A stretch of DNA of 64,000 nucleotides, from positions 62,001 through 126,000 of the forward strand of contig NZ_JAJVCN010000005.1 of NCBI RefSeq assembly GCF_021390435.2. Reading direction: 5' to 3'. This DNA is from Kibdelosporangium philippinense. Lineage in GTDB: Bacteria; Actinomycetota; Actinomycetes; Mycobacteriales; Pseudonocardiaceae. The notes under the pieces are model-generated. The model worked only from the letters and a program-made list of their open reading frames with translations. It was not told the DNA's origin and ran no database searches. Below are positions 1 to 7,036 of this stretch, in pieces. The translations under genes and the position numbers were made by a program. Position 1 is the stretch's first letter. Each line of letters begins with the position of its first letter.

Positions 1-705
1 CTGGCGATCAGCGCCTTCACGCCTGAGGAGATCGAGCAGGCGACCCGCAACCTGACCGACTACATGGCCGGTCTGCTCCGCCAACGCCGGGAAAACCCCA
101 AGGACGACCTGCTCACCGCGCTGATGCAGGCACAGGACAACGATGACCGGCTCGACCCGGACGAGGTCGTCCAACTGGCCGCCGCACTCCTGGTCGGCGG
201 GCACGAGACGACGGCCAACCAGTTCGGCAACTTCGTCTTCAGCTTGTTCGACCACCCCGAGGAGCTGGCCAAGCTGCGGGCGAATCCGGACACGGTGAAC
301 GCCGCGGTCGAGGAGTTGCTGCGGCACACCCCGCTCAGCGCGAGTGGCGGCTTCGTGCGGATCGCCACCGAGAACGTCGAGGTGGGCGGCACGACGGTAC
401 GCGCGGGCGAAGGCGTGTTCGCCGACGTCGTCGCCGCGAACCGGGATCCTCGGCGGTTCGACGACGGCCAGGAACTCAAGCTGGATCGCGAACCTATCGG
501 GCACATCGCGTTCGGGCACGGCGTGCACCACTGTATCGGTGCGCAACTGGCCAGGATGGAACTCCAGGTCGCGCTCGGCACGTTGATCAGACGGTTCCCC
601 GACCTCTCGCTGGCCGTGGACGCGCAGGATGCGCCGTGGAAACATGGCCGTCTAGTCCGTGGCCTGCAAGAGCTGCCAGTTACCTGGTCGGAGGTACGTG
701 AGTGA
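1..705 (+). CDS. Cytochrome P450, C-terminal part (5' end outside window)
   Basis: The reading frame is open from base 1, so only the last 234 residues are present, roughly the second half of a bacterial P450 of about 400 residues. The I-helix oxygen-activation motif GGHETT, the ExxR motif (EELLR) and the heme-cysteine loop FGHGVHHCIG are all intact, so this is a functional monooxygenase domain. The family is soluble and class I, taking electrons from a ferredoxin. The next gene, a ferredoxin, starts inside this stop codon (GTGA overlap) and is almost certainly its electron donor. The substrate cannot be told from the sequence. The cassette sits just upstream of the conserved nadD block and looks accessory. 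Confidence 0.93.
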   Translation: MAISAFTPEEIEQATRNLTDYMAGLLRQRRENPKDDLLTALMQAQDNDDRLDPDEVVQLAAALLVGGHETTANQFGNFVFSLFDHPEELAKLRANPDTVNAAVEELLRHTPLSASGGFVRIATENVEVGGTTVRAGEGVFADVVAANRDPRRFDDGQELKLDREPIGHIAFGHGVHHCIGAQLARMELQVALGTLIRRFPDLSLAVDAQDAPWKHGRLVRGLQELPVTWSEVRE

Positions 706-932
706 GCGACACACAGTGGCGCATCGAGGTGGAGCGCCCTTTGTGCATCTCGTCGGGGATGTGCGTCGGTATCGCACCGGACCACTTCGAGCTCGAAGCC
801 GACGGTTCGCACGCGCTGGCCGATGTGGTCGACCAGGATGAGGCCGTGATCGACGCGGCCGAGTCGTGCCCGGTCGAGGCCATCAAGGTGTTCAGCGCCG
901 CCGAGAACGAACTCGTCGCACCGGTTGACTGA
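702..932 (+). CDS. 3Fe-4S type ferredoxin
   Basis: This 76-residue acidic protein has the cysteine pattern C-x5-C (CISSGMC) followed by a distal CP near residue 55 (ESCPVEAI). That is the arrangement of the single-cluster 3Fe-4S ferredoxins that serve actinobacterial P450s; the second position of a 4Fe-4S set is not a cysteine. The GTG start overlaps the P450 stop codon by four bases, which indicates translational coupling and a dedicated redox pair. A ferredoxin reductase is not visible nearby, so a housekeeping one is presumably used. Confidence 0.92.
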   Translation: MSDTQWRIEVERPLCISSGMCVGIAPDHFELEADGSHALADVVDQDEAVIDAAESCPVEAIKVFSAAENELVAPVD

Positions 933-941
933 CCCGGTGCC

Positions 942-972
942 CGTCCGGGCGTGAGCCGCTCACGCCCGGACG
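942..972. terminator. Bidirectional terminator hairpin between ferredoxin and nitroreductase
   Basis: A perfect 14 bp stem (CGTCCGGGCGTGAG with its complement) closes on a 3-base loop. It lies between two convergent stop codons and covers the last codons of the nitroreductase. There is no T-tract, as is usual in high-GC actinobacteria. Confidence 0.7.
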
Positions 973-1631
973 ATCACCTGATCCAGCGATTTACGCACCA
1001 GATCCGGGACCACCGCGTCCTGCGCCGGATAGCCGGCCGCGATCACCGCGAACGCCTTCTCGTTACGCGGCCGGCCAAGCACCTCGGACAGGAACTTCAT
1101 CGGGCTCGGCGTGTGCACCAGCGCGCACAACCCCGAAAGGTGTAGAGCGGTCAGCAGCATGCCGACAGAGATGCCGACCGATTCGTCGACGTAATAGTGC
1201 TTGTGGCTCTCGCCGCTCTCGTCGAGGTAGAACCGCTGCTCGAACACCACGATCAGATACGGCGCGTCGGTCAGGTGCGGCTTCTGCTCGTCCGTGCCGA
1301 GGGGTTCGAGTGCGGACAACCACTCCTCGCCAAGCCGTCCCGCGTACGAACGGCGTTCCTCTTCTTCGGCCGCGCACCGGATGGCAGCCCTCGTTTTGGG
1401 GTTGGTCACCAGTACATAAGTCCACGGTTGCTGATGTGCGCCGGAAGGCGCGGTCGCCGCCACCGCGATCGCGTCGAGGATCACTTGTTCCGGTACTTCG
1501 TCGCCGGCGAACGCACGGACCGTGCGACGCTGGCTCATCCGTTCTCGCAGGTCAGCGGCAATAACCATGGACGCTTTCGGCGGAATCCGGTGAGGCCGGT
1601 ACGGCGTCGGCTGATACGGCTGGCCGTGCAT
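960..1631 (-). CDS. Nitroreductase family FMN oxidoreductase
   Basis: The 223-residue protein has the nitroreductase fold signature: an N-terminal arginine-rich FMN-phosphate motif (RRTVRAF), the SGAHQQPW segment and a C-terminal AAGYPAQD segment. The long middle insertion resembles the iodotyrosine-deiodinase-like branch of the family. It would use NAD(P)H and FMN to reduce nitro, quinone or halogenated substrates in the cytoplasm; the substrate is unknown. I chose the ATG whose upstream sequence carries GAGGAG about 10 bases away; a longer frame exists upstream but does not look like the family. It converges on the P450/ferredoxin pair and diverges from nadD. Confidence 0.85.
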   Translation of the reverse strand: MHGQPYQPTPYRPHRIPPKASMVIAADLRERMSQRRTVRAFAGDEVPEQVILDAIAVAATAPSGAHQQPWTYVLVTNPKTRAAIRCAAEEEERRSYAGRLGEEWLSALEPLGTDEQKPHLTDAPYLIVVFEQRFYLDESGESHKHYYVDESVGISVGMLLTALHLSGLCALVHTPSPMKFLSEVLGRPRNEKAFAVIAAGYPAQDAVVPDLVRKSLDQVIVRA

Positions 1632-1755
1632 GGGTGTCCAACTCCTCATAACCCTCCATCTTGCCTCGATGAACAGCGGAAAGGCCCCCTCAAGAGGTGA
1701 AAAAGGCAGGTAATGGCCCCTCTTGGAGTCTTGATGCCGCGTACTCTGCCGAGCT

Positions 1756-2370
1756 ATGTCGGCGAAATGTCGAATCGGGATCATGGGCGGCACCTTCGAC
1801 CCGGTGCACCACGGTCACCTCGTCGCGGCCAGCGAGGTCCAGGCACGGTTCGGCCTCGACGAGGTCATCTTCGTGCCGACCGGTCAGCCGTGGCAGAAGG
1901 GCAGCCGCGAGGTCAGCCCGGCCGAGGACCGATACCTCATGACGGTGATCGCGACCGCGTCCAACCCCCGGTTCTCGGTCAGCCGGGTGGACATCGACCG
2001 CGGCGGGCCGACGTACACCGTGGACACGTTGCAGGACCTGCGGGCCAAGCGTCCGGACGCGGAGCTGTTCTTCATCACGGGCGCGGACGCGCTCGGGCAG
2101 ATCCTGTCGTGGCGCGACGCCGAGAAACTGTTCGGACTCGCCCATTTCATCGGCGTGACCAGGCCTGGGTACACGCTGGACGACCATCATCTGCCGGACG
2201 GTTCGGTCAGCCTGGTCGAGGTGCCCGCGATGGCGATCTCGTCGACCGCGTGCCGCGACCGCGTCAGCCTTGGCGAGCCGGTCTGGTACCTGGTTCCGGA
2301 CGGTGTGGTGCAGTACATCCAGAAGCGCAACCTGTACTCCGAGCGGATCATCGGCTGTCAGTCGGAATAG
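1756..2370 (+). CDS. nadD: Nicotinate-nucleotide adenylyltransferase
   Basis: This enzyme adenylates nicotinate mononucleotide to deamido-NAD, the penultimate step of NAD synthesis. The 204-residue sequence begins with the nucleotidyltransferase loop GGTFDPVHHGHL, whose two histidines form the HxGH catalytic motif. The C-terminal region carries the ISSTACR motif (family ISSTxIR). It leads the conserved run nadD-rsfS-gpgP-octT-degV, which has the same order in mycobacteria. The start is the ATG just before the family N-terminus; the 120-base upstream gap separates it from the divergent nitroreductase. Confidence 0.97.
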   Translation: MSAKCRIGIMGGTFDPVHHGHLVAASEVQARFGLDEVIFVPTGQPWQKGSREVSPAEDRYLMTVIATASNPRFSVSRVDIDRGGPTYTVDTLQDLRAKRPDAELFFITGADALGQILSWRDAEKLFGLAHFIGVTRPGYTLDDHHLPDGSVSLVEVPAMAISSTACRDRVSLGEPVWYLVPDGVVQYIQKRNLYSERIIGCQSE

Positions 2371-2439
2371 TCATGCGCCTCGACGGCCTGGCCCAGGTAC
2401 CCTCATACCTCAATTGCTGATGGCCCGACAAGGAGAGAT

Positions 2440-2814
2440 GTGCCTGCTACGCCCGACGCACGCAGGTTGGCGCTGGTGGCGGCCAACGCGGCTGCTGACA
2501 AACTGGCCAGTGACATCGTCGTTCTCGACGTGTCGAACCAGCTGGTGATCACCGACTGCTTCGTGATCGCCTCCGCGCCCAACGAGCGCCAGGTCGGCGC
2601 GATCGTGGACAACGTCGAGGAGAAGATGCGCGAGGCCGGCACCAAACCGGTCCGCCGCGAAGGCGCCCGCGAGGGCCGCTGGGTGCTGCTCGACTTCGTC
2701 GACGTGGTGGTGCACGTCCAGCACACCGAGGAACGCTCGTTCTACTCGCTGGAGCGGCTCTGGAAGGACTGCCCGCGAATCGAGTTCGACCCGACGCCAG
2801 AGCAGGAAACGTGA
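2440..2814 (+). CDS. rsfS: Ribosomal silencing factor RsfS
   Basis: This 124-residue protein of the RsfS/DUF143 family binds ribosomal protein uL14 on the 50S subunit and blocks subunit joining when nutrients are low. The core spans almost the full length, with the typical block DIVVLDVS...TDCFVIASA at residues 25-45 and the tail DFVDVVVHV...ERLW at 85-110. Translation probably begins at a GTG with AGGAGA four bases upstream; an overlapping ATG two bases earlier is in another frame. It overlaps the next gene by four bases. The nadD-rsfS pairing is very widely conserved. Confidence 0.96.
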   Translation: MPATPDARRLALVAANAAADKLASDIVVLDVSNQLVITDCFVIASAPNERQVGAIVDNVEEKMREAGTKPVRREGAREGRWVLLDFVDVVVHVQHTEERSFYSLERLWKDCPRIEFDPTPEQET

Positions 2815-3425
2815 CGCTTCGCCGCCTCGTGCTGTGGCGGCACGGGGAGACGGACTACAACGCCGAAAGCCGGATGCAGGGACATCTGGATTCGGCGTTG
2901 ACCGAGGTCGGCTGGAACCAGGCCCGGTTCGCGGTGCCCGCGCTTGCCCGGTTCTCCCCGGATCTGGTTGTGGCATCGGACCTTCGCCGTGCGACCGACA
3001 CCGCGACGGTGTTCGTCAACGCGACGGGGGTTCCGCTGCGGATCGACAAGCGTTTGCGTGAGACCAATCTCGGTGAGTGGCAGGGTTTCACCGGCGCTGA
3101 GGTCGATGAGAAGTCCCCAGGATCACGGGCGGTGTGGCAGCAGGACGCGACCTGGGCACCGCCCGGTGGCGAGTCCCGGATCGAGGTTGCCGCTCGTGCC
3201 GCCGAGGTCGTCGCTGACCTGGACGAGGGCGACGAGGAGACCGTCATCCTCGGTACGCATGGCGGCTTGATCACGGCCCTGACCGGCAAGCTCCTGGCGT
3301 TGCCCGTGGAGTGCTGGCCGATGCTCGGTGGCATCGGCAACTGCCATTGGACCGTGCTGGCCAGGCGGGAGTCGACTGGGCTGGCCTGGCGGCTGATCGC
3401 GTACAACGCCGGCATCACGGGATGA
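2811..3425 (+). CDS. gpgP: Histidine phosphatase, probable glucosyl-3-phosphoglycerate phosphatase
   Basis: This 204-residue member of the phosphoglycerate-mutase-like superfamily has the phospho-accepting RHGETDYN motif at residues 10-17 and the second catalytic histidine in GTHGGL near residue 149. In mycobacteria the gene at this exact position (after nadD-rsfS, before the SGNH acyltransferase) is GpgP, which dephosphorylates glucosyl-3-phosphoglycerate to glucosylglycerate, a precursor of methylglucose lipopolysaccharide and a compatible solute. The function is assigned from synteny plus family; a broad-specificity phosphatase is the alternative. It is coupled to both neighbours by four-base overlaps. 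Confidence 0.85.
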   Translation: MTLRRLVLWRHGETDYNAESRMQGHLDSALTEVGWNQARFAVPALARFSPDLVVASDLRRATDTATVFVNATGVPLRIDKRLRETNLGEWQGFTGAEVDEKSPGSRAVWQQDATWAPPGGESRIEVAARAAEVVADLDEGDEETVILGTHGGLITALTGKLLALPVECWPMLGGIGNCHWTVLARRESTGLAWRLIAYNAGITG

Positions 3426-4141
3426 CCACGCTGCTGGTCTTCGGCGACTCGCTGAGCTTTCACGGCCCCGATGGGCCGATGCCCGCCGACGACGCACGGC
3501 TGTGGCCCAACGTCGCGGCCGCGGAGCTGGGCGGGACGGCTGAGCTGGTCGCCGGGTTCGGCTGGACCGCGCGTGACGCCTATTGGTCCTTGGTCGGCGA
3601 TCCCCGGGTGTGGACGTTGCTGCCCAAGGCTGACGTGCTTGTGCTCGGTGTCGGCAGCATGGACACGTTGCCCTCGCCGTTGCCGACCTATCTACGTCAA
3701 GGCCTGCGGTATGTGCGCCCGGATGGCCTGCGGCGATGGGCCAGGGACCGGTATCTGGCGGCTCAGCCGTGGTTGTCGCAGGTCATGGGTGGTCGGCCGG
3801 TCGCTTTGCCGCCCGGATTGACGGTTCGCTACCTTGATTTGATCTTGACTTCGATCCGGGCGTTGCGGCCGACGTTGCCCGCAGTCGGCGTGTTGCCCCC
3901 TGAGCATCGCGCGCCGTCCTACGGTGGCGTGCACACCGGGCGTGTCCCCGGTGCTATGGCAATTTCCCGATGGGCATCATCGATCGGGGTGCCCGTACTC
4001 GACTTGGCCTCGTTGACCAGGGACCACGTGCTCGGCGGGCACGGCAACGCCGACGGAATGCACTGGGGCTGGGACGCCCACAAAGCCGTCGGACGCGCTT
4101 TGGCCGAGTTGGTCGTCTCCACCGGCGCGAAACAGACGTAG
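3422..4141 (+). CDS. octT: SGNH/GDSL hydrolase-fold acyltransferase, probable diglucosylglycerate octanoyltransferase
   Basis: The 239-residue protein starts with the GDS block (FGDSLSFHG), has the block III GxxD-like segment GVGSMDT near residue 80, and ends with GNADGMHWGWDAH, which supplies the catalytic Asp and His. The ATG overlaps the gpgP stop (ATGA). The mycobacterial gene in this slot, octT, adds an octanoyl group to diglucosylglycerate, an early step toward methylglucose lipopolysaccharide. The pairing with gpgP supports the same pathway, but whether this organism makes that polymer is inferred. A longer upstream reading frame has no support. Confidence 0.75.
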   Translation: MTTLLVFGDSLSFHGPDGPMPADDARLWPNVAAAELGGTAELVAGFGWTARDAYWSLVGDPRVWTLLPKADVLVLGVGSMDTLPSPLPTYLRQGLRYVRPDGLRRWARDRYLAAQPWLSQVMGGRPVALPPGLTVRYLDLILTSIRALRPTLPAVGVLPPEHRAPSYGGVHTGRVPGAMAISRWASSIGVPVLDLASLTRDHVLGGHGNADGMHWGWDAHKAVGRALAELVVSTGAKQT

Positions 4142-4152
4142 GCTCGGCGATC

Positions 4153-4995
4153 ATGTCCGTCGTCGTAGTCACCGACTCCACGGCGCACCTGCCCGAAGGC
4201 TTCGCGGCCCGGCACTCGGTGCGCGTGATACCCCTGCATGTCGTCATGGACGACCGAACCGGGCTTGACGGTATCGACATCGGCCCGATGCAGCTGGCGA
4301 GCGCGTTGTCCCAGCGTCAGGTCGTGACGACGTCGCGGCCTTCGCCGCACGAGTTCGCGACTGTCTACCGGGAGCTGCTGGACGCTGGGGCGTCCGGTGT
4401 GGTGTCCGTGCACCTGTCCCGGCATCTGTCGGGGACATGGGACTCGGCGCGACTCGCGGCTGAGGAGGTCGGCCCGGACAAGGTACGGGTCGTGGATTCC
4501 CGGACAACGGGCATGGGGCTTGGCTTCGCGGCGCTTCGTGCCGCGGCTGCGGCCGCTGACGGTGCCAAAGGGCTCGACGTCGAGGCCGAGGCGGTGACGA
4601 CCGCGGCTCGTGCCAAGACTTATTTCATGGTTGAGACGCTTGAGTATTTGCGGCGAGGCGGGCGGATCGGGGCAGCGGCCGCGTTGGTCGGGACCGCGCT
4701 GGCGGTCAAGCCCGTGTTGCATGTTGCCGACGGGCGGATCATGCCGTTGGAGAAGGTCCGGACGGCCAGTCGCGCGATGGCTCGGTTGGTGGATCTCGCT
4801 GCCGATTCAGCTGGCAGTGGACCGGTTTCCCTTGCCGTGCACCATCTTGCCGCGCCAGACCGGGCTGCCGAGCTGGCCACCCGCCTTGAGGAGCGCTTGC
4901 CCCGGTCGTCTGGGTGCGTGGTGTCTGAGCTCGGTGCGGTCATTGGCGCGCACACAGGCCCAGGCGTGCTCGGTGTGGTCGTCCTCCCGGACTGA
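4153..4995 (+). CDS. DegV family fatty-acid-binding protein
   Basis: The 280-residue protein has the DegV/FakB fold: an N-terminal VVTDSTAHLP segment, the TSRPSPHEF loop near residue 58, the ligand region HLSRHLSGTWDSA and the second-domain segment LEYLRRGGRIG near residue 160. Family members bind a fatty acid and, in Firmicutes, present it to the FakA kinase; no FakA is visible here. It follows octT by 11 bases, so it likely belongs to the same transcript, and this order is shared with mycobacteria. The start is the ATG at the family N-terminus. Confidence 0.9.
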   Translation: MSVVVVTDSTAHLPEGFAARHSVRVIPLHVVMDDRTGLDGIDIGPMQLASALSQRQVVTTSRPSPHEFATVYRELLDAGASGVVSVHLSRHLSGTWDSARLAAEEVGPDKVRVVDSRTTGMGLGFAALRAAAAAADGAKGLDVEAEAVTTAARAKTYFMVETLEYLRRGGRIGAAAALVGTALAVKPVLHVADGRIMPLEKVRTASRAMARLVDLAADSAGSGPVSLAVHHLAAPDRAAELATRLEERLPRSSGCVVSELGAVIGAHTGPGVLGVVVLPD

Positions 4996-5130
4996 ACCCC
5001 CTACCACAAACCACCGACACCCCAACAAAAAACCCAACCCCGAACCCGAACTTGTCCACAACCCCAACTTGTCCACAGCGAAACCACCCTCAAGAAGGCA
5101 AAAACCCAATCACCCCCCTACGCTCGAAGC
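4996..5130 (+). other. G-poor, A/C-rich intergenic tract before comEA
   Basis: The plus strand of this gap is almost devoid of G, being made mainly of runs of C and A, unlike any neighbouring segment. It holds two TTGTCCACA motifs (listed separately) and the presumed comEA promoter and ribosome site. I see no terminator hairpin and no reading frame. Confidence 0.5.
5052..5077 (+). promoter_or_regulatory. Two direct TTGTCCACA motifs (DnaA-box-like)
   Basis: Exact copies of TTGTCCACA start at 5052 and 5069, 17 bases apart and in the same orientation. This 9-mer matches the high-GC actinobacterial form of the DnaA box. Whether DnaA binds here is not shown; the pair could regulate comEA or simply titrate DnaA. 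A further copy lies at 22521-22529. Confidence 0.4.
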
Positions 5131-5853
5131 ATGTTCGAAAACCGCCAAAAACAAAAACCAGCGGACGCGAAGTCCCGCCTAAAGCAGCTGTGGACGGCGC
5201 ACGCGACCGAAACCCCTTCCCCTGTAACGGAATGGATAGACGAAACCCCGCCATCCCCGCCACCGCAACCAGTAGCCCGCGACCGCCTGAAGAACCTCCG
5301 GCTGCCCGTCGTCGCGACAGCAGCTGTCGTCATAGCCGCCTGTGCGGCCATAGGAATCCTTGTGGCACAACCAGAAACGGAAGTGCCGCCGCTGTTGCCC
5401 GCTGCGGTGGTGAGCACCGACGCGCCTGCGTCAACGGGCAGCATGGTGATCAGTGTCGTAGGCAGAGTCCCCAAACCAGGACTCATCACCTTACCCGAGG
5501 GCTCCCGCGTAGCCGACGCGATCCAAGCAGCAGGCGGAGCGTCCGATGTAGACGCTCTAGCCCTGAACATGGCCCGTCGCCTAGCGGACGGTGAACAGAT
5601 ATACGTAGGAATCCCACCGCCCCTGGAGGCGCAGCTACCCATACCCCAATCCAAACCAGCGAAAATCGACCTCAACACGGCAACATCTGCGCAACTCGAC
5701 ACCCTCCCCGGAGTCGGCGCGGTGACAGCCCAGCGCATCATCGACTGGCGCGCACAACGCGGCCCCTTCAAAGCAGTGGAACAACTCCGCCAAATAGACG
5801 GCATCGGCGAGAGCCGATACACCAAACTCAAGGACCTGGTGACAGTACGATGA
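5131..5853 (+). CDS. comEA: ComEA, membrane-anchored DNA-binding competence protein
   Basis: The 240-residue protein has a basic, proline-rich cytoplasmic N-terminus (1-57), one membrane segment (about 58-80), a SLBB domain (about 105-155, starting VISVVGRVPKPG) and two helix-hairpin-helix motifs at the C-terminus (about 176-240, DLNTATSAQLDTLPGVG). This is the standard ComEA layout: the external HhH region binds incoming double-stranded DNA and passes it to the ComEC channel. comEC follows 1.2 kb downstream, separated by a tiny coupled gene and a repeat-rich gap. Codons here favour C and A more than neighbouring genes. Confidence 0.95.
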   Translation: MFENRQKQKPADAKSRLKQLWTAHATETPSPVTEWIDETPPSPPPQPVARDRLKNLRLPVVATAAVVIAACAAIGILVAQPETEVPPLLPAAVVSTDAPASTGSMVISVVGRVPKPGLITLPEGSRVADAIQAAGGASDVDALALNMARRLADGEQIYVGIPPPLEAQLPIPQSKPAKIDLNTATSAQLDTLPGVGAVTAQRIIDWRAQRGPFKAVEQLRQIDGIGESRYTKLKDLVTVR

Positions 5854-5969
5854 CAATCCCCTTCCTGCCCACACCAGAAAACTGGCCCTTCTCCCCAGTC
5901 GAAACCTTCTGGCTCACCGCGGTGGTCAGCGGCTTCCTCATGATCTCGAACCTCCGCCTCCCACCCTGA
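5850..5969 (+). CDS. 39-residue putative membrane peptide coupled to comEA
   Basis: The ATG overlaps the comEA stop codon (ATGA), a classic coupling arrangement, and the frame runs 39 codons to TGA. The peptide begins MTIPFLPTPENWPF, continues with a hydrophobic stretch at about residues 19-33 (TFWLTAVVSGFLMIS) and ends in NLRLPP, so it would fit one short transmembrane helix. I recognise no family. Support is the overlap, the hydrophobic segment and base composition like comEA; against it is the short length. It could modulate the ComEA/ComEC uptake complex, but that is conjecture. Confidence 0.5.
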   Translation: MTIPFLPTPENWPFSPVETFWLTAVVSGFLMISNLRLPP

Positions 5970-6451
5970 CACCCCAAGCCCCCTCGCTCCCTGCTGTCCC
6001 TACGTCCGCCGAATCCCTGCGTGGTCTCGAAATGAAGTCCTTCCCTTCTCGCACGGGATAGACAGACCTACCCCAGAACAATCCCTCATGACCCGGCCGT
6101 CGCCACGCGCTCATTCGCCCTTTACGGCCTGCATGGAGGCCAGAGCCGTTGCTGGGCAGCTATTTACCCACCCACACACAACCTTGGAGCTCGACATGCG
6201 CTTAAGACCTTGCTAGAGGCAACAAAACTTCGTTCCTCGCCATGACTCAAACCCGATAAGCCAAGCCGAAAGCCGAAGCTGGGCGGGGCACCCCCGGTGC
6301 GGAATGACGAAGTCACACGGCGGGGCAAGGCATCTCACGCTCCCGAACCCGTGAAGTCACGTGCCTAATCTCGCCGTGCCGGAACGACAGGATGTCGGTG
6401 TTGGTGTCGGCCCGAGCGTCTCGCGGAGCTGGCGCGGTTCGCCACTGTACT
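5970..6451. other. Non-coding gap after comEA, first half
   Basis: No convincing reading frame is present on either strand. Near 6345-6390 there are fragments resembling the repeat that follows (GTGAAGTCAC and GCCGTGCCGGAA), so the repeat array may once have extended further upstream. Nothing else is recognised. Confidence 0.4.
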
Positions 6452-6955
6452 GCAGCGGCGATCTCACCGCGCTTAAGAAGCGCGCCGCTTCTTAAGCGCC
6501 TCCGGCACTTGATCGCCGCAGCACGCCTTGGCAGCAACAGCTCCTCAAGACCCTCGCCGATCCCGCACTTGGCGAGCCAAGGGCAGCCGCTGCGCTGGTG
6601 CGGCCTTCCGCTGCGGTGGTGTGGGCTGTTGGCCATGCCGGAAGGAGGAAGTCATGGTGCTGGGACAGACGTCTCGGCCTGCCGGAGCGGTGACCTCACC
6701 GTGCTGGAAGTCGCGGCCGCTGGTTAGGCGCCTCTTGCACTTGATCTCCGCTGCGCGTCTGACTTGCCGTTCCTTGAGCTGCTTGTCGATGTCGTATTCG
6801 GCATGCCAGGGGCGGCTCTCATCGAGCGAAGTTCCTGCGCTGGTGCGGCCTTCCGCCGCGCCGGTGTGGGCCTTCACCAAGCCAGAACGGCGAGGTCAGG
6901 GCGCTGGAACAGCCAACTCAACCCGTCGCAGCGGTGAAGTCACCGTGCCGGAAGG
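6452..6955 (+). repeat. Degenerate tandem repeat, two units of about 235 bp plus a partial third
   Basis: Units begin near 6452, 6684 and 6928 with GCGGTGAnnTCACCGTGC-like heads. Each full unit then holds a CACTTGATCnCCGC segment (6508, 6739) and a long near-identical segment CTGGTGCGGCCTTCCGC (about 6593 and 6839). The order of these landmarks is the same in both units, with spacing of 229-246 bases. Translations in all frames look random, so the array appears non-coding. It ends about 80 bases before the comEC start. Confidence 0.6.
6469..6499. repeat. Perfect 14 bp palindrome with 3-base loop
   Basis: GCGCTTAAGAAGCG is followed by CGC and then its exact complement. It sits inside the first unit of the tandem repeat; the corresponding place in the second unit is not palindromic. 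It could fold as a strong hairpin or a protein-binding dyad. It lies far from the end of any gene, so a terminator role for the comEA transcript is possible but not obvious. Confidence 0.6.
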
Positions 6956-7036
6956 TCCAAACCGGAGCGCGACAAGCCGTACCGGGGATACGGCGCCCGC
7001 CAGAAGCTCAGGATCGCGTTTCGTGAAAGGAGGCGA

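Noticed and set aside
1680..1750. Imperfect inverted words CCCTCAAGAGG / CCCCTCTTGGAG before nadD
   Set aside because: Too imperfect and short to assign as operator or terminator.
960..1793. Longer nitroreductase frame
   Set aside because: The extra N-terminal 54 residues do not resemble the family and lack a ribosome site; the start at 1631 has GAGGAG.
3970..4152. Upstream extension of the DegV gene
   Set aside because: It runs out of frame through the SGNH gene and is Arg-rich shadow sequence.
5121..5138. LexA-like TCGAAGCATGTTCGA at the comEA start
   Set aside because: The half-site spacing is wrong for the actinobacterial SOS box (needs four bases between CGAAC and GTTCG) and it overlaps the start codon.
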